Positions 13,201 through 25,306 of a DNA stretch of 64,000 bases are shown piece by piece. Below the pieces are notes generated by a model. That model saw only the letters and a list, made by a program, of their open reading frames with translations. It ran no database searches and was not told the DNA's origin. Made by a program: the position numbers and the translations under genes. Location of the stretch: assembly GCA_026225945.1 (NCBI GenBank), contig JAMJFZ010003581.1, forward strand, positions 5,662,501 to 5,726,500, given 5' to 3'. Each line of letters opens with the position of its first letter. The stretch's first letter is position 1. The stretch comes from Cricetomys ansorgei. Taxonomy: Eukaryota > Chordata > Mammalia > Rodentia > Nesomyidae.

Positions 13201-13439
13201 TTTCTCATTATTCTCATTATTGTACCTGTATCACATAAACAATACACAATCATAATATTTTCAAATTTTTCATTAGTAAAGAAGTGTTTTCTCTTTTACT
13301 TTGCCATTATCTTTATATGGGCAAAATTCCTTAATTTTGCTTCTTACTTAGTAATGTATTTTTAATAGCTGATTCTTTACACACACAAAAATTGCCAATT
13401 CTTAAAAAAATTATAAAATTAACCACACATAGTGTAGAT
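10296..13439. other. Unannotated; (AAAT)n-rich tract at 11,082
   Basis: Over 3 kb with no gene or repeat family that I can name. An imperfect (AAAT/AAAC)n tract lies at 11,082-11,131, preceded by a GGGCTGGCTATATCCCCAAA phrase that could be the last bases of a worn B-type SINE. Overlapping 83- and 79-codon frames on opposite strands at 12,322-12,591 are chance frames. Confidence 0.45.
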
Positions 13440-13880
13440 ACATAGATATATAGGGCATTCATACCTCCTTTTAGACATGTACTTCATCAATTCATTGGCT
13501 ACATTCTTGTCATCAAGGAACTATCAACATGATATCATCAATGTAATTGATAAACATGATCCACAATAAAATGATGAATTGGTTGTCTTTCTTTCAAAGT
13601 GCAATTGGCTGAGTTGGAATGTAACTATCAATTTTAGGTAAGATTACAGCATAATCCTGTGTCAATGAGGAAAAGAAAACTACTTACTAACTCAGGGCAA
13701 AAAGATCTATCCATCCAGGGCCAAAAAGGCCACTGACAATATTTATTTTTTCATTATTTTTTACCACATATGGGAGGGTAGCTATAATTGTAGATATCCA
13801 CTTATTGGGTTTATTATAATGCACTATATGACTAGATCTCCCTTTCTACACAAGCAAACCTGTTCATTCAAAAGAATCAC
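13440..13880 (-). pseudogene. ERVL-type endogenous retrovirus pol (RT) relic
   Basis: On the minus strand this reads as a broken reverse transcriptase of an endogenous retrovirus. The polymerase active-site motif is visible: the codons at 13,534-13,545 encode Tyr-Ile-Asp-Asp, preceded by Ile-Asn and followed by Ile-Met-Leu-Ile. This context is typical of class III (ERVL/MERVL-like) RT. Two stop codons follow within a few codons, and I see no continuous frame through the rest, so the copy is dead. No LTR is identified on either side. The limits are approximate. Class assignment is from the residues around the motif and from memory of the family. Confidence 0.6.
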
Positions 13881-13890
13881 CAGCTGGTGA

Positions 13891-14045
13891 GCCAGATTAG
13901 GTGGCTCATGTTTTTAATCCCAGAACTCTGGAGGCAGAGGCAGGAATATCTCTGACTTCAGGCAGCTGGTTTTCAGAGCAAGCTCCAGTAAGTAAGTCAG
14001 GCTATATGCAGAAAACCATGCTCCAAACAACAACAACAGCAAAGA
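13891..14045 (+). mobile_element. B1 SINE, diverged
   Basis: A worn B1: GGTGGCTCATGTTTTTAATC, CCAGAACTCTGGAGGCAGAG, GCAGGAATATCTCTGACTTC, then a degraded right half ending GCTATATGCAGAAAACCATG and a CAA-rich tail. It is clearly older than the copies at 6,243 and 60,027. Confidence 0.75.
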
Positions 14046-14199
14046 AATAAATTAAATTGAATTTAAATTCAAATTAAAGGATTAACATCCATTACAGGAA
14101 GATCACCATGCATAGACCTTTGACTATCTTCTCATACTATGATGATGCCATTCATCTCTGATTCCTTTGAGGATCCAGTATTGAAATAAAATATTCCAG

Positions 14200-16070
14200 G
14201 GATAATATCTAAAATTTATAAAGAACTCAAAACACTGGACATTAAGAAATAAATAACTTAATTTTTAAAAAAAACTATGGATAATTAGGGAAAAAAAGCA
14301 TCCTGATTGACATAATCTAGACTCAAAAAGAGAAATGTGGTATGTAATTGCTAATACATAGATGTTAGCAGTTAAGTCTTCAATAGCAGGTTATAATCCA
14401 TGTAACCACAGAGGTTAGATATAGAATAATGGATTAAGGGTAGAGAAGGATCTCCCTAGGAAGGGGAAATAGATGGTCACAGGTGGATGGGGGAGTGCAC
14501 TGTGAGAGTCAGATGGAGGGAGGATGGAAGAAGGGGGCAAGGGAGGAGAGCTGTAGAGGGACAGCTAAAACAAAGGCCACTTGAAGGGTTGTATAGAAAA
14601 CTACTACAGTAGAAGATTCTTAAAATATGTACATACATGAAAGAATTCTAAATGGAATCACTTAACAATGGGAGAGAAAAAGCCACAACCAGCCATATCT
14701 CACCACCAAATGAAAGCTCCAAGGCAGGGGCCCATGGCACTACAAAAACCCAAGCTATTCCAAGGTTATTGGTTGCTCCCTACAAACTGACAATAAAACT
14801 AATTGACACAGAGAAGCTGAGCTGGTGCCTACTTAGAGTTTTTGACCCTACTAACTAGTGTTCATGATACTGGAAGGTACTCTGCATGCTACCGTAGGAG
14901 AAAAGTAAACATCAATCCAGCTATAAAACCTTTGTCTACAATGGTGACTTACTTACAAAATATGTTGGCGCAGTATTGGCACAAGGGTTGTGGGAGTAAG
15001 CATCTATCTGATTGGACTTAAGGCCCACTCCATGAGATGCAACTCATAATAGGGTGGCCAAGAATCTGAGACTAAATGTGCAGTGGACTTAGAAGAGAAT
15101 CTAATACCACTGTTCTGCTGAAGGAACATAGGAATAAAATGGCTACTAACAAAATTCTGCTATACACAGTGTCTTGCTCACCCACCATCCAAGGAGCTTA
15201 CTCCTACAGTAGATGGAAACAAATACAGAGACCCACAACTAGACAATGTGCAGAGAATGAGAGACCTTAGAGCACTCAGTCTTAAATAGGTCAATCAAAT
15301 CCTTTCCCTCAGGGTTCAGGGAAGTCTGTGGAAGAGGAGGCAGGAAGATTGTAAGAGCCAGGGAGGATGGACAACACCAAGGAAACAAAACCTTCTGGCC
15401 ACAACGGGACTGATGTACAAATGAACTCAAAGACTGTGGCAGCATGCACAGGGTCTACGGAGGTCTAAGCCAGATGGGTTCCCAGAACCGAGAGAAGAAG
15501 TAGACACAGGCCACATTCCTAACACAGAAGCTATCCCATCTCCAACTGATAATCACTGACAAAGGGAAAATCAGTTTTCGCCAATGTGATCTCACTCCAG
15601 TGGAACCACACTTAAGTGCTGGTCTCATCCCTTGGCTGTGTAGGGCCAACACAAAATGAAATGAAAATGAACTCAATGGTGTTATTGAGGGTTTTTTTCC
15701 TCCTGATGCTTTGTCTGGACTTTTTGTTTTTCCTTATAAGTTTTCTTCTGATTTTGTGTTTTGATAGGATTTCTGTTTGCAAATGTGTGTGTGTGTCTCT
15801 ATGTCCATATGTTTCTTGTGCTTTTTCTTTGGCTCTTCATTATTATTATTTTCTGGGGATTTTGGTCCTATTTTATTTTGTTTTGTTTGTTTGTTTATCT
15901 TAATATCTTATTTTAGATAACTATTTGTTTTCTAATGAGAGAAAGAAGGTGGGTGGGTGGGTAGCAGGGATGATCTTACAGGAGTCAGGGGAGGGGAAAC
16001 TGATCAGAATACATTCCATGAAAAATGTTTATTTTTCAGTTTGAAAAAGAAAAGAGGAATTCTAGGATCT
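14200..16070 (+). mobile_element. L1 (Lx type) 3' end, about 1.9 kb
   Basis: A long L1 3' region in forward orientation. It starts in remnant ORF2 C-terminal sequence (TATAAAGAACTCAAAACACT near 14,215). It passes the L1 phrases AAGGATCTCCCTAGGAAGGG and GGGCAAGGGAGGAGAGCTG, and GAAGGTACTCTGCATGCTAC near 14,873. It continues through CTCAAAGACTGTGGCAGCAT (15,426) and GGGAAAATCAGTTTTCGCCA to the terminal GGTGGGTGGGTGGGTAGCAG and CTGATCAGAATACATTCCAT at about 16,000. All open frames here, including 15,616-15,903, are UTR frames. A second L1 of the same type, on the other strand, lies at 50,119-50,640. Confidence 0.8.
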
Positions 16071-16082
16071 CTCACATGGTGG

Positions 16083-16103
16083 TTTTTTTTTTTTTTTTTT
16101 TTT
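16083..16103 (+). repeat. T21 homopolymer
   Basis: Uninterrupted run of 21 T, immediately downstream of the L1 3' end. It could be the A-tail of a minus-strand insertion, but I see no element attached to it. Confidence 0.95.
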
Positions 16104-16660
16104 AACAAAAGAGCTACATTAGTTCACATGGCAATGTGGTGGTTTTCAGTGTGGAGTGAATTCATTACTGTTACCAACTGAGGAGGTGAGCAAATAGCCA
16201 CACACTTTCTGCGGTGTGGACATGGGCCAACATCCTATTATGCTAACATGACCTTAATTTCCCCATTAAAGACACTTGAAGGAATGTTAAGAAAACATTG
16301 GTCTTGATATACCACTCCTCTCTACTGAATTTCACTTCGCAAAATGAGTGTAAATTTTTATGCTGGTTAGGGAAAGACGCAGAAATATATGTGTACCAAA
16401 GGTCCTGCATCAGCAAACATGGCTACTCTTCAATTGCCAAAGTAAGGGTCTGGCTTGGATTTTTGTAATAGAGGAGATAATCGATTATCTCTAATAATCA
16501 AATTGCGATGATAATTAATAATAAAAATAAAATAAATAACAAATAATCAACTATAATGACTGAGGTCTCCTTGGATTATATGCCTTTAAATGGTTAAGAC
16601 AGGGATTTTGTAGATTTACATCTTTTTCAATTATACATATTGCATGACCGGTTAACTATC
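16104..16660. other. Unannotated intergenic stretch
   Basis: No recognised repeat or gene. An imperfect AATAA-rich patch lies at about 16,510-16,545. Confidence 0.5.
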
Positions 16661-16664
16661 TCCA

Positions 16665-17025
16665 AAACAGAGTGCCTACGTTGCAGTTTTATTGCTGTGA
16701 TACGACATCGTGACTGAGGCAACTTATAGAAGAACACATTAATTTTAAGGGCTAACAGTTCCAGAGAGTTAGTGTCCATGACTAAACTGGTGGGAAACAC
16801 GGCACCAAGTAGGCATGCCACTGTAGCTGTCGCTAAGAACTTACCTTTGGTCAACAGCCATGAAGCAGAGAGGGAAAGAGACCTGAGAACAGCTTGGGCT
16901 ATTTAATGCCCACATAGTGACACATCTTCCCCAAGACCACATCAAATCCCTTAATCCTTTCTAAACAGTTCCTCTAACTTGGGACAAAACATCAAATATA
17001 TGACCCTATTGGAGCAATACTCATT
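16665..17025 (+). mobile_element. Common rodent interspersed repeat, copy 2
   Basis: Same family and orientation as the copy at 8,190: TTTATTGCTGTGATACGACA, CGTGACTGAGGCAACTTATA, GAAGAACACATTAATTTTAA, GGCTAACAGTTCCAGAGAGT, then a diverged right half with CACATCTTCCCCAAGACC. The two copies agree best in the first 110 bp. Confidence 0.6.
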
Positions 17026-18980
17026 GACATCACAGCACAGGGATAAATTCAATTCATTCTGATTCCTCGAGCCGTGCTCTATGGCCATGTGACTATCGTT
17101 AGTTAGTCTGTAGAAATTAAGAGATTTTCTTTATCAAAATAAGTGTGTTTTATTCCTCCTATGCCCTTCATCCTTTTCAAATTATATGATCCTTACTGAG
17201 TCCACTTAGTGCTGCCTGAATGCACATGGTTGTGGGGCTGACCTGGTTTACATGGGAGAATACTGGGTGATAAACAGTAGACTTGGAATGTTTATATCTC
17301 TGTATGGTCATTTTTATATAATATTTGGAATCTTAGATGAGATACAAATATCAAGAAGAAACAATAAGTGAAGATTTTTTTCTTTTATTTTCCTTCTTTG
17401 TAGACCATTTTCCAAATACTCTTTATCCAGTGAGTAGATATTGTAGAGACTCCTCTATCCAGGAGAATATCTTCTCCTTTCTGTTTCCCCAAAAGATTTA
17501 CATCCTGCAACATTCTTCCACTTCACAGTGTGTCTACAGATACTTTACATTTTTCTTTAGTGTAAGAAAATAAAATGTTCTTTTTGATATAACAGGATTA
17601 TGGTGCCTTCAGCATGGCCAAAAGCAAACCGTTTTCTCTACTGGATGCTATATCAGAATTATCCTGCTAGTAGATGACACTGTGCCTCAGGATCCACTTG
17701 GGCTGCCAAAAGTTCTGTGAAAGTCTCAGAGCTGGCTGAGATGAATCCCTTGAGTGCATAAAAGAGGTCACCTCTGTAGACCTACAAGTACAGATATCTC
17801 TTGATCAAGAAAGCAAAGAACACAAACAGTTGCAAGGGCCACATGTAGAAAACAGTATTCACAGCTAGGGCAATGAAAGCAGCATTCCTACAGTAAAGAA
17901 ATGCAGAGTCCGAAGGAAGGCATGAGAGACTCCTTAAGCAGTATAGAAGTGTGAACAATTTTATCTGGGTATGCCACTAAGGGGGATGTTCTTGAGTTCA
18001 CTGATGGTCAAGGTGATATCACGATTAGACACAAAGTGGAAAGGGAGGGTTTGCCAAAGACTGTAAGCAGCCCTAGGCCTTCAGTCAATACCATTATCTT
18101 TCACACAGATCTTACTTTAGAGGCCAGTAGCTATGGTGGTGAGACCTGGCAACAGGTGATCAAGGGAGAACAATAAAAATGTACTAGAACACTATCACAC
18201 CCTCCAACAATTATCCCTGCTATCCTCAACAAAGAGGGGGATTCCTGAGGAAGGCAGACTTTTATTCTAATTTTATTCTGACCATTTATTCTAATTGTGA
18301 AAATTTTGTATATGTGTGTTAAGATTCTTTTTCACAAGGAAAGAAGTGAGAAAGGTGTGGTTTTTAGTTCAGTGAGAACAAAACATACTTTTAAATCCTT
18401 TATATGTAGAAACTGTTTTTTACCATAACTCAGGCCTTTCTGAGGGCAGAGTACTATGATGAAAGAAACTGTTAAAATACAGATGGTATTTACCAAGCCA
18501 TATTCCATACTAGTTTTCAGAAATTATTATCCAGAAGGTTTATTGCTATAAAAAAAGGGAAATGCCTCAGAGGCAGACCTTACAGTAATTTTTATCCATA
18601 TTCAAGCAGAAGAGGGCAACAGTTTCCTTTAAGACTTGTTTCGCTGTCTCTTCTGACAAGGGCATTTGCATCTTCTGTAAAAGCTGTTCTGGGAAAGAAA
18701 CCTGGTGATCAGTCAGGGATCTACCATTAGAGGTGGCTCAAACTTACTGGCCTTGGTGTGGTGATCCAACCTGTGACATGGAGCAGTGGCTCCTAAAACT
18801 GACAGCTAGCATCACGGGTTTTATAGCTGATTTTCCAATTGTTGCAGGACAGTTTGAGAATTTGTTAGTTATTATGCTTTTCAGGAGTGGAGTAGAGTAT
18901 TTTAAAATACATTACAGGAGTCGAGGGAACCCTTTTCAAAATATATCGTATGAAAATCTCAACGAATAAAAATGACCAGC
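17026..18980. other. Unannotated intergenic stretch
   Basis: No named feature. On the minus strand, about 17,600-18,160 gives several short frames, one with a hydrophobic stretch, but they are interrupted and I recognise no protein. Nothing else stands out. Confidence 0.45.
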
Positions 18981-18984
18981 TCAA

Positions 18985-19215
18985 AAAAACATATATACAA
19001 GTAACATTACACAGTCTGACCTGGTTGTATTTATTTTTGTAGAGGTCTATATGCATATACATATGTTTATGTAACAATAATCAATAAAAAGAGTAAAAAG
19101 AGATTGAATTTGAAAAAAAAAACAATGGGAGTTATATGGGTTGGTTTGGAAGGAGGAAAGGGAAGGAAGAACTGATGTAATTATATTATAATCTCAAAAA
19201 AATAAAAGAAGTAAC
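18985..19215 (+). mobile_element. L1 3' end fragment
   Basis: Last 230 bp of a rodent L1, forward orientation. Phrases are ACAAGTAACATTACACAGTC, TGACCTGGTTGTATTTATTT, AGAGATTGAATTTGAAAAAA and GGGTTGGTTTGGAAGGAGGA. The terminal TGATGTAATTATATTATAAT and CTCAAAAAAATAAAAG form the classical end and poly(A) tail. Compare the copy at 44,200-44,715 and the reversed end at 32,355. Confidence 0.8.
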
Positions 19216-19235
19216 TTTAAAAATGCTATATGAAT

Positions 19236-19283
19236 ACATGTGTGTCTGTGTGTGTGTGTATATATATATGAATATATATATTC
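19236..19283 (+). repeat. (TG)n(TA)n microsatellite
   Basis: Short compound TG then TA dinucleotide tract, interrupted by single bases. Confidence 0.85.
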
Positions 19284-21494
19284 AGCCTCAAATACCAAGA
19301 ACACCTCAATATATGATTTTTTACTTAAAATAAGTATGAAATGTAAACAACCTTATAGCATAATTATTTTTTGTAACAGTATTTCATGTTAGTTTCATGT
19401 TATGCTTAATTAAAGAATTGTCTTTTAATAAAAAGTAAGTAACATGATAGATACGAAATCACACAGTATGCTTAATGAAGGCATCATAGATTAGATCTGA
19501 TATGATGACAAGTAGTTTATTTATGAGGCAGACTTAAGAAGCAACAGGAAAGGGAAGGGAAAAAAAACCTGGGAAAAGAAGGGAGCTTGTCCACGGTTCA
19601 TGCATGGTGCATGCAAAGCAGCCTATTACTGCTGATGGCAGTTAGGGCTCTATGCTCCAGTAGGGACCAAAGGAGAAAGCTTAGGAGTCAATTCAGAATT
19701 TCATCATCGAAAAAGCCATTGTATTGTCCATCCAATATCATTTATCATTGGCAAGTTTCTTCCTAGGGACACAGATGCACGAGGACATTCATACACCAAG
19801 AATGACATGTGATAGCTAGTCATGAGGGGGTGTGTCTGTAACCTCAGTATTCTGGAGAGTAGGGCACAAGAGTCATTCATTACCTTGGTACTGAATACAA
19901 GGGTTACTAGCTTCACTAAGTGATGATCAGTTACAAATACTAGCAACAAGATAAACAATACCAAGGATTGGACACTTGTAGTATACACTGGACTCTCTCC
20001 ATTCTAATTAACATTTGTTCTTTTAAAAGCAAAGGCTTAACCTCCAATAAAAACTTTTAATTCACAAATTACTTTAATGACCTTAATTAAAGCAACCAAG
20101 AGACAGTAAAGTAACTAAATAGTTGTTGAAGGAGAATGAAAGTGGGTAATTTACTAATTCTCTAAGTTAATTCTAAGTTCCTTGGAAATTTTGATTATCT
20201 AACTTATTCCATTTTTAGAAACCTTCATTGTAAATTATCCCATCTGCAATGTCAATCTCTCCCCCACCTTAATACCCTGTCATTAGGTATCAAATGTGAG
20301 TAGCAAAAAATAGAAGATGAATTCAGATTGCTCATTAAGCACAAATTTTCTGTCTTTACTTCCTGTCTTAAAATAATACATTTCATCTGCATTTGTGAAT
20401 ATCATTTAATAACAGAAAAAATTCTAATACTTTAATTTTAAAATAAAACTTTAACAACATTGAAGTAATTTCATGGAGCTAAAATGTCCATCACAACACA
20501 TAAATCTTTACCACTTCATTAGTACCAAATTCATGTTAACCTTACACTTTGCAGTTGCAACATTTTGCTTCTCAATTTGTTTATTTATTTTTTTTGTTGT
20601 AGTTGTTGTTAGAAAAGAAATTAACAGCACTCATAGCTTTGAATTGAGGATGCCTGTCCATTTCATCTTTTGTATCTGTGCAGGAAGAGTTAACAATGGC
20701 ACTAAGTAAAAAACTGAACTTCTTTTCAAGTTTTCTCCTTCCCCAAGGACCCTTTTCAAATAAAAGTTAGCAATCTGGGAAGCTTGTCCTGTGCAGATTG
20801 CTTCTGTAGGAAAAACATGCCAAAAAGAAAATCAGCAAGGAGCTGAGTCATAAAAACAGCAAGTAATTCTACTGCTAATGAAGTCAGGGGTATCTCTTTC
20901 ATGATGGAACTTCAGAAGATTTAAAATTATTCTCACTCACCTGAGATGTATCAGACGAAAGAAAAAAAGCATACATTCTACTTTTTAAAACTAGTCATAT
21001 AGCATCCATATCTACAAGAAAGATGGATGGTTTCCTTGGGCTAGGGAACAATTTCATTTATGTCACATTGATCTAAATGGTGAGTTTTTAAGGTTAGTCA
21101 GAAATCATGAATATGGTATTAATTTTCTTGGTGCTGTTACGTAGCAGTACTGTTAATCACAAACTTTGACAATACTCCACTAAAGATGGCTATTCAAAAA
21201 ATAGGTAGCCAAAGAAATAATTATGAGTACTCTGGTTCTACTTTGTATACAAAGACTTGCTTTAGGAAAGCATGTAACTCATGTTTTAATGTCTAAGTAG
21301 ACAATGATGGAAGTTCTCAAAATCCAGCAGTAATATCATAGTTTGAAAAAGAACAGAGAAATAGCAGTGCCGTTCTTAGAAATGAAGACTTACTCTGTTA
21401 GATTCACCAATGTCTATCCAACATCCATTCTCTTCTTCATTCTTTTCCATAGTCTCTATGTATGCTTGCAGTATAACATAAAGAAAAGTAAAAT
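19284..21494. other. Unannotated intergenic stretch
   Basis: Over 2 kb, AT-rich, with no gene or repeat that I can name. A T/TTG-rich patch lies at 20,580-20,612. A 94-codon minus-strand frame at 19,704-19,988 has no recognisable features. Confidence 0.5.
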
Positions 21495-21496
21495 CA

Positions 21497-21722
21497 AGGG
21501 ATGGAGAGATGCTTCATGGTCAAGAATATATATTATTCTTGCCAAAGACTGAAGTCCATTTTTCAAAAGTCATGTGTGGTGACTCAGAACCACCTACAAT
21601 TCCAGTTCCAGAGCATCCCACATCCTATTCTGGACTCCACAGGTACCTGAACTTACATGTGCACATTCCCACACTGACCCCCACACATACATCCACAAAT
21701 AAAAATAAAATAAATATATTTT
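21497..21722 (+). mobile_element. B2 SINE (tRNA-derived)
   Basis: B2 in forward orientation with a damaged tRNA-like head (GGGATGGAGAGATGCTTCAT). The body is well preserved: CACATCCTATTCTGGACTCC, ACAGGTACCTGAACTTACAT, then an ACACATACATCCAC run. The AATAAAAATAAAATAAAT tail supplies B2-type polyadenylation signals. Confidence 0.85.
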
Positions 21723-22013
21723 TGAATCAGCCTGTCATGCAACTGTAGTGACAGCTACATGATACGCTTTAGGTCAATGAGAGTTAAACTGTATTCTCCT
21801 GACGGCTAAAATTTTAAAATACTTTGTATTGCTACTTGTGTAATTTATTGGTTCTTCATTCTTCCGTCCTCTTTATGCCTCTTTTTCTTTTTTACTGTGG
21901 TGCAATGTTTTCTTTATATTTGGTATACTGTGCATCTTTCTTCAATCGCACATAACAACGATCTAGACGCCAGAAGCTCTGAAACATTCTGTCATAATCT
22001 TAATGATCTAAAT

Positions 22014-22226
22014 CAGTGATTCTCAACCTGTGAGTTTCAACCTATTTGGGGTCAAATGATCCTTTCCCAGGGATCTAAGACCATCTGCATATCAGATATT
22101 TACGATTCATAACTAGCAAAATCCCAGTTATGAAGTAGAAATGAACGTAATTTTATGATTAGGGGTCACCACAACGTGAGGATCTGTATTAAGGGGTCAC
22201 AGCATTAGGGCGATTGAGAACCGCTA
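22014..22226 (+). mobile_element. URR1-type hAT DNA transposon (MITE)
   Basis: A 213-bp non-autonomous DNA transposon of the rodent URR1 (hAT-Charlie) type. Its terminal inverted repeats are visible: left CAGTGATTCTCAACCTGTG, right GCGATTGAGAACCGCTA. Internal phrases GATATTTACGATTCATAACT, AGTTATGAAGTAGAAATGAA and AGGGGTCACCACAACGTGAG match the family. The flanks carry an 8-bp target duplication preserved at 6 of 8 positions (ATCTAAAT before, CCCTAAAT after), the size expected for hAT elements. It has no transposase sequence. Confidence 0.88.
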
Positions 22227-22234
22227 CCCTAAAT

Positions 22235-22940
22235 GCTTCTGAGACATCCTCAAAACTCAGCTGTTGCCAGTAACAGTTAAAGGGCAAGCGGATTAACTTT
22301 CCAAGCAGTTGAAAGCATGTGCTATCAGTCAACTGAAGCAAGTATTTCCTATTACATTTGCTATAATTTTATTTAAGCAACATTTCTAACATTTCTCATA
22401 TTAGCCTATTCTGCTTAAAACCGTGTGATATGGAAAGCACTGGGATGCAAATCAGGAAAGGGGGTCACTGAAGTTAGCAACTTCTCCAGCTGTTCTTGAT
22501 CTCATAGCCTTTAAGCGGGTCAACATATGTCAATGATAAAGTTCAAATTAGTCTGATGAACACAGAGGGGATATCTTCTAGACTGTGAAAACACTGTGTA
22601 ATGAAAATACTTTCTTTCCTAATCTACAAAAAATAGAAGTCTTTTAGGGGTCTGATTTAATCAGTTCATAAGGTAAAACACTGTCGTATAAAACCAGGTA
22701 AATTATTTTTCTGCAAAAAATAGATTGTAATTATTTTTTCAATTTCATTTAGTTCCACAATTTACTGAAAGAGTGATCCATTTACTTAGTGGATAGAGTA
22801 GGTTATACATACAAAACACATAGTAAGTGCTATTAAAGTACTGGTTTCAGTATTAGGCATTAAAATTTAATTAAAACATATTAAATCTCCAAAATATGAG
22901 CTATTTCTCTTATATTATGTTGACCAAGTAATGATGAATG
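22235..22940. other. Unannotated intergenic stretch
   Basis: About 700 bp of AT-rich DNA between URR1 and the next repeat, with no recognised feature. Confidence 0.5.
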
Positions 22941-22944
22941 GCTG

Positions 22945-23335
22945 TGTTGGTTAGAGTTCTATCAACTTGACACAAGCTAGAATCTTTTGGAAAGAAGGAC
23001 TTTCAATTGGGGAAATGCCTTCAGAAGATGTGCCTGTGGCCCAGTTAGTAGTGCATTTACTGATGATTGATGTAGTAGCACCCAGCTCACTGGGGGATGT
23101 GCTACCCCTAGGCTAACGTCCTCAGTGGCATAAGAACAGGCTAAGCAGGCCATAGAGAGCAAACCAGTAAACAGCACTCCTCAGTGGCCTCTGATTCAGT
23201 TCTTTTCCTCCAGGCTCCTGTCCTGCTTGAGTTCTGCCCTGAGTTTCCTCAGTAATGATCTGTTGCCTGGAAGTATAAGATGAAATAACTCTTTTTCCTC
23301 CACAAGTCAGCGATAGAAATCCTGAGACAACGCCT
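22945..23335 (+). mobile_element. Common rodent interspersed repeat, long-type copy
   Basis: Another very common rodent repeat, starting GTTCTATCAACTTGACACAA and GCTAGAATCTTTTGGAAAGA. It continues with TGATTGATGTAGTAGCACCC, AGGCTAAGCAGGCCATAGAG, AGCAAACCAGTAAACAGCAC and CTCCTCAGTGGCCTCTGATT, and ends in TAAGATGAAATAACTCTTTT. It appears related through its ends to the copies at 8,190 and 16,665, but this is from memory. The 66-codon minus-strand frame inside it is not a gene. Confidence 0.65.
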
Positions 23336-23455
23336 CAACCACAAGAGCCCGAAAAATATTACCACATCTTAAAGTATCAGCAAGTAAAATCGCATATCTC
23401 TATCCTCAACAAGGAATTTTCACATTAGTGGCTTAAGCAATCTCCTCTGGAGGCA

Positions 23456-23528
23456 CGCTGAACATGCACATATGCGTGCACATACATACATATATACATA
23501 TGTACACATGCACACACACATATACACA
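23456..23528 (+). repeat. Imperfect CA/TACA microsatellite
   Basis: Alternating purine-pyrimidine tract (ACATACATACATATATACAT and CACACACACATATACACA) with interruptions. Confidence 0.85.
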
Positions 23529-25304
23529 GTGATGGCTGGACACTCTGGAATGATTTTCAGGACAAGGGAAAATGGAACTGAATGCCTTAGTAATGGAGAT
23601 CTTTTATATTAAGAAGCTCAAATTAGTTGACTCCAACTCAAATCTATCTTATATTGGCTGTCCAAAATAAATCTATTTTATATTTGAGTGCCATGGTACT
23701 TCATTCATATTTATAGGCCTTTATAATGGGCAAACTCAAGTTGACATAAAATCTGACACTTCAGTATCAATAAATCAAATATCAATTCTACCAACCAGAC
23801 TGAAAAAAAAAATCAGCTTTGTACAGATGATGTTCAGATTTGAAGAACCTGCTGCCAAATCTTAACTTTAGAGGTAATTACGTCTTTATTTCACAAAAGG
23901 CAGACTATTAGGAAGGAGGAAGAAGGTAAGTGGCAGAGGAAGGCAGGCAAACAAGGAGGGGGAATAGGAAAGTGAACATGAGCAGATTTTAATTATACAC
24001 ATTCATGAAAATTTCATAACAAAATATATCATTTGCACACAAATTACAATCTTTAAATTAATTTTTAAAATAATCACATCTATTTGTCAAATTTTCAAAA
24101 ATTATTATACTCAGGCATTCCAGCTAAGAAGAACTGGTAAGGAATGGAGTGTGCTTGTAATTACTATAAAATATTTTGAAATAGTTTTGAAGTAAAAAAA
24201 TCATAACTGTAGCAAAAGATTTTGAAAGAAATATTCTTATAGGTAGAAAAATCTCATGTGTAAGACTGAAATATTTGCCCAGGCAATTGTAGAATCAGTG
24301 CAGTTTCTCTCTTTGGTCAAATGGTCGGCTACCTAAAGATTTCTTAAAACTTCTATTATTTCCTTAGATTCAAAGCCATGAATTCTGGTGCTTTTGAGCT
24401 TTATTCAAATTCTTGTCTCACTGGGTTTTTCCACTGATAACTTCACTAAGTCTAAATAGTGTTTGACTCAACATGTCTTCTCAGATTTAATTTTCCTAGG
24501 TCTAGCCTTTTGAGGACTGTTTATTTCACAGTTTTATTTATCTATTTTCAAGTGGACTCTTTAGTGCTGTTTTCCTGTCCTTAGATCACTATTTGATGTC
24601 TTAAAAAGTGTTGTGTCACTAGATAATAGTCAAATTCTTGCCAACTTTTCTGCTGAATTTTACAATTCCAGTACTGTTTTATGATGACTACAATAACTTG
24701 TGCCACTCAGGGTAGATCTGTATTTGAATGTCAAAGAAGAATAGTTGGTTTTTAAAGATAGAATCTCCCATTTATTCATACCCATCATCCATGCAAATTC
24801 AGCAATGTATCTGGGTTATACTCTGCCTACTGAAAAACATGTGATCCAATGGCCTTATTTTTACAAAAACAATTTGTATCCGATGTTTTGAGTATGCTGT
24901 TCCTTTTAGTTTGTTAGTAGTATGTTAATCCATCATGTTCTGCTACCTTGTAGGCAAACTACTTGACAGCACTAATTTCTTCCATGATCAGTTGCTGAAC
25001 TGTTAATGATATGATCTGTGTTTTGCCAAATGTTTCTACATATGACTCACGTCATAACTTTTCATATCCAATTCTTATTGGATATTTCAAGTACTGAAAG
25101 AGGAACTCATGTATTTAAAAATTGCCCGTCTCTTCTGAGGCAAACTAATAAAACAGTCTCTTCATCTATGAGCACTTGGAAGCTTGAGATTAATGCACTC
25201 ATAACATAAAGAGAATGCTATCAAATTAAAGGGCACTATGACTTTATGTAATATAAAGAAAAGCTGTGATACTTACAGTATCAAAGTTGGAGGAAGGATT
25301 ATTT
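23529..25304. other. Unannotated intergenic stretch
   Basis: About 1.8 kb with no gene or repeat family recognised. A purine-rich patch lies at 23,910-23,970. The 24,300-24,850 part is T-rich on this strand and could be an old reversed element, but I cannot support an identity. Confidence 0.45.
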
Positions 25305-25306
25305 TA

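Noticed and set aside
16070..16110. T21 tract as the tail of a minus-strand SINE or L1
   Set aside because: Sequence to the right of the T run does not match any element end.
17600..18160. Possible antisense retrocopy with a hydrophobic stretch
   Set aside because: Frames are interrupted, I recognise no parent protein, and there is no A-tail or target duplication to support a processed pseudogene.
23529..25304. T-rich 24.3-24.9 kb block as a reversed retrocopy or L1
   Set aside because: No phrase matches a family or gene I know well enough to claim.
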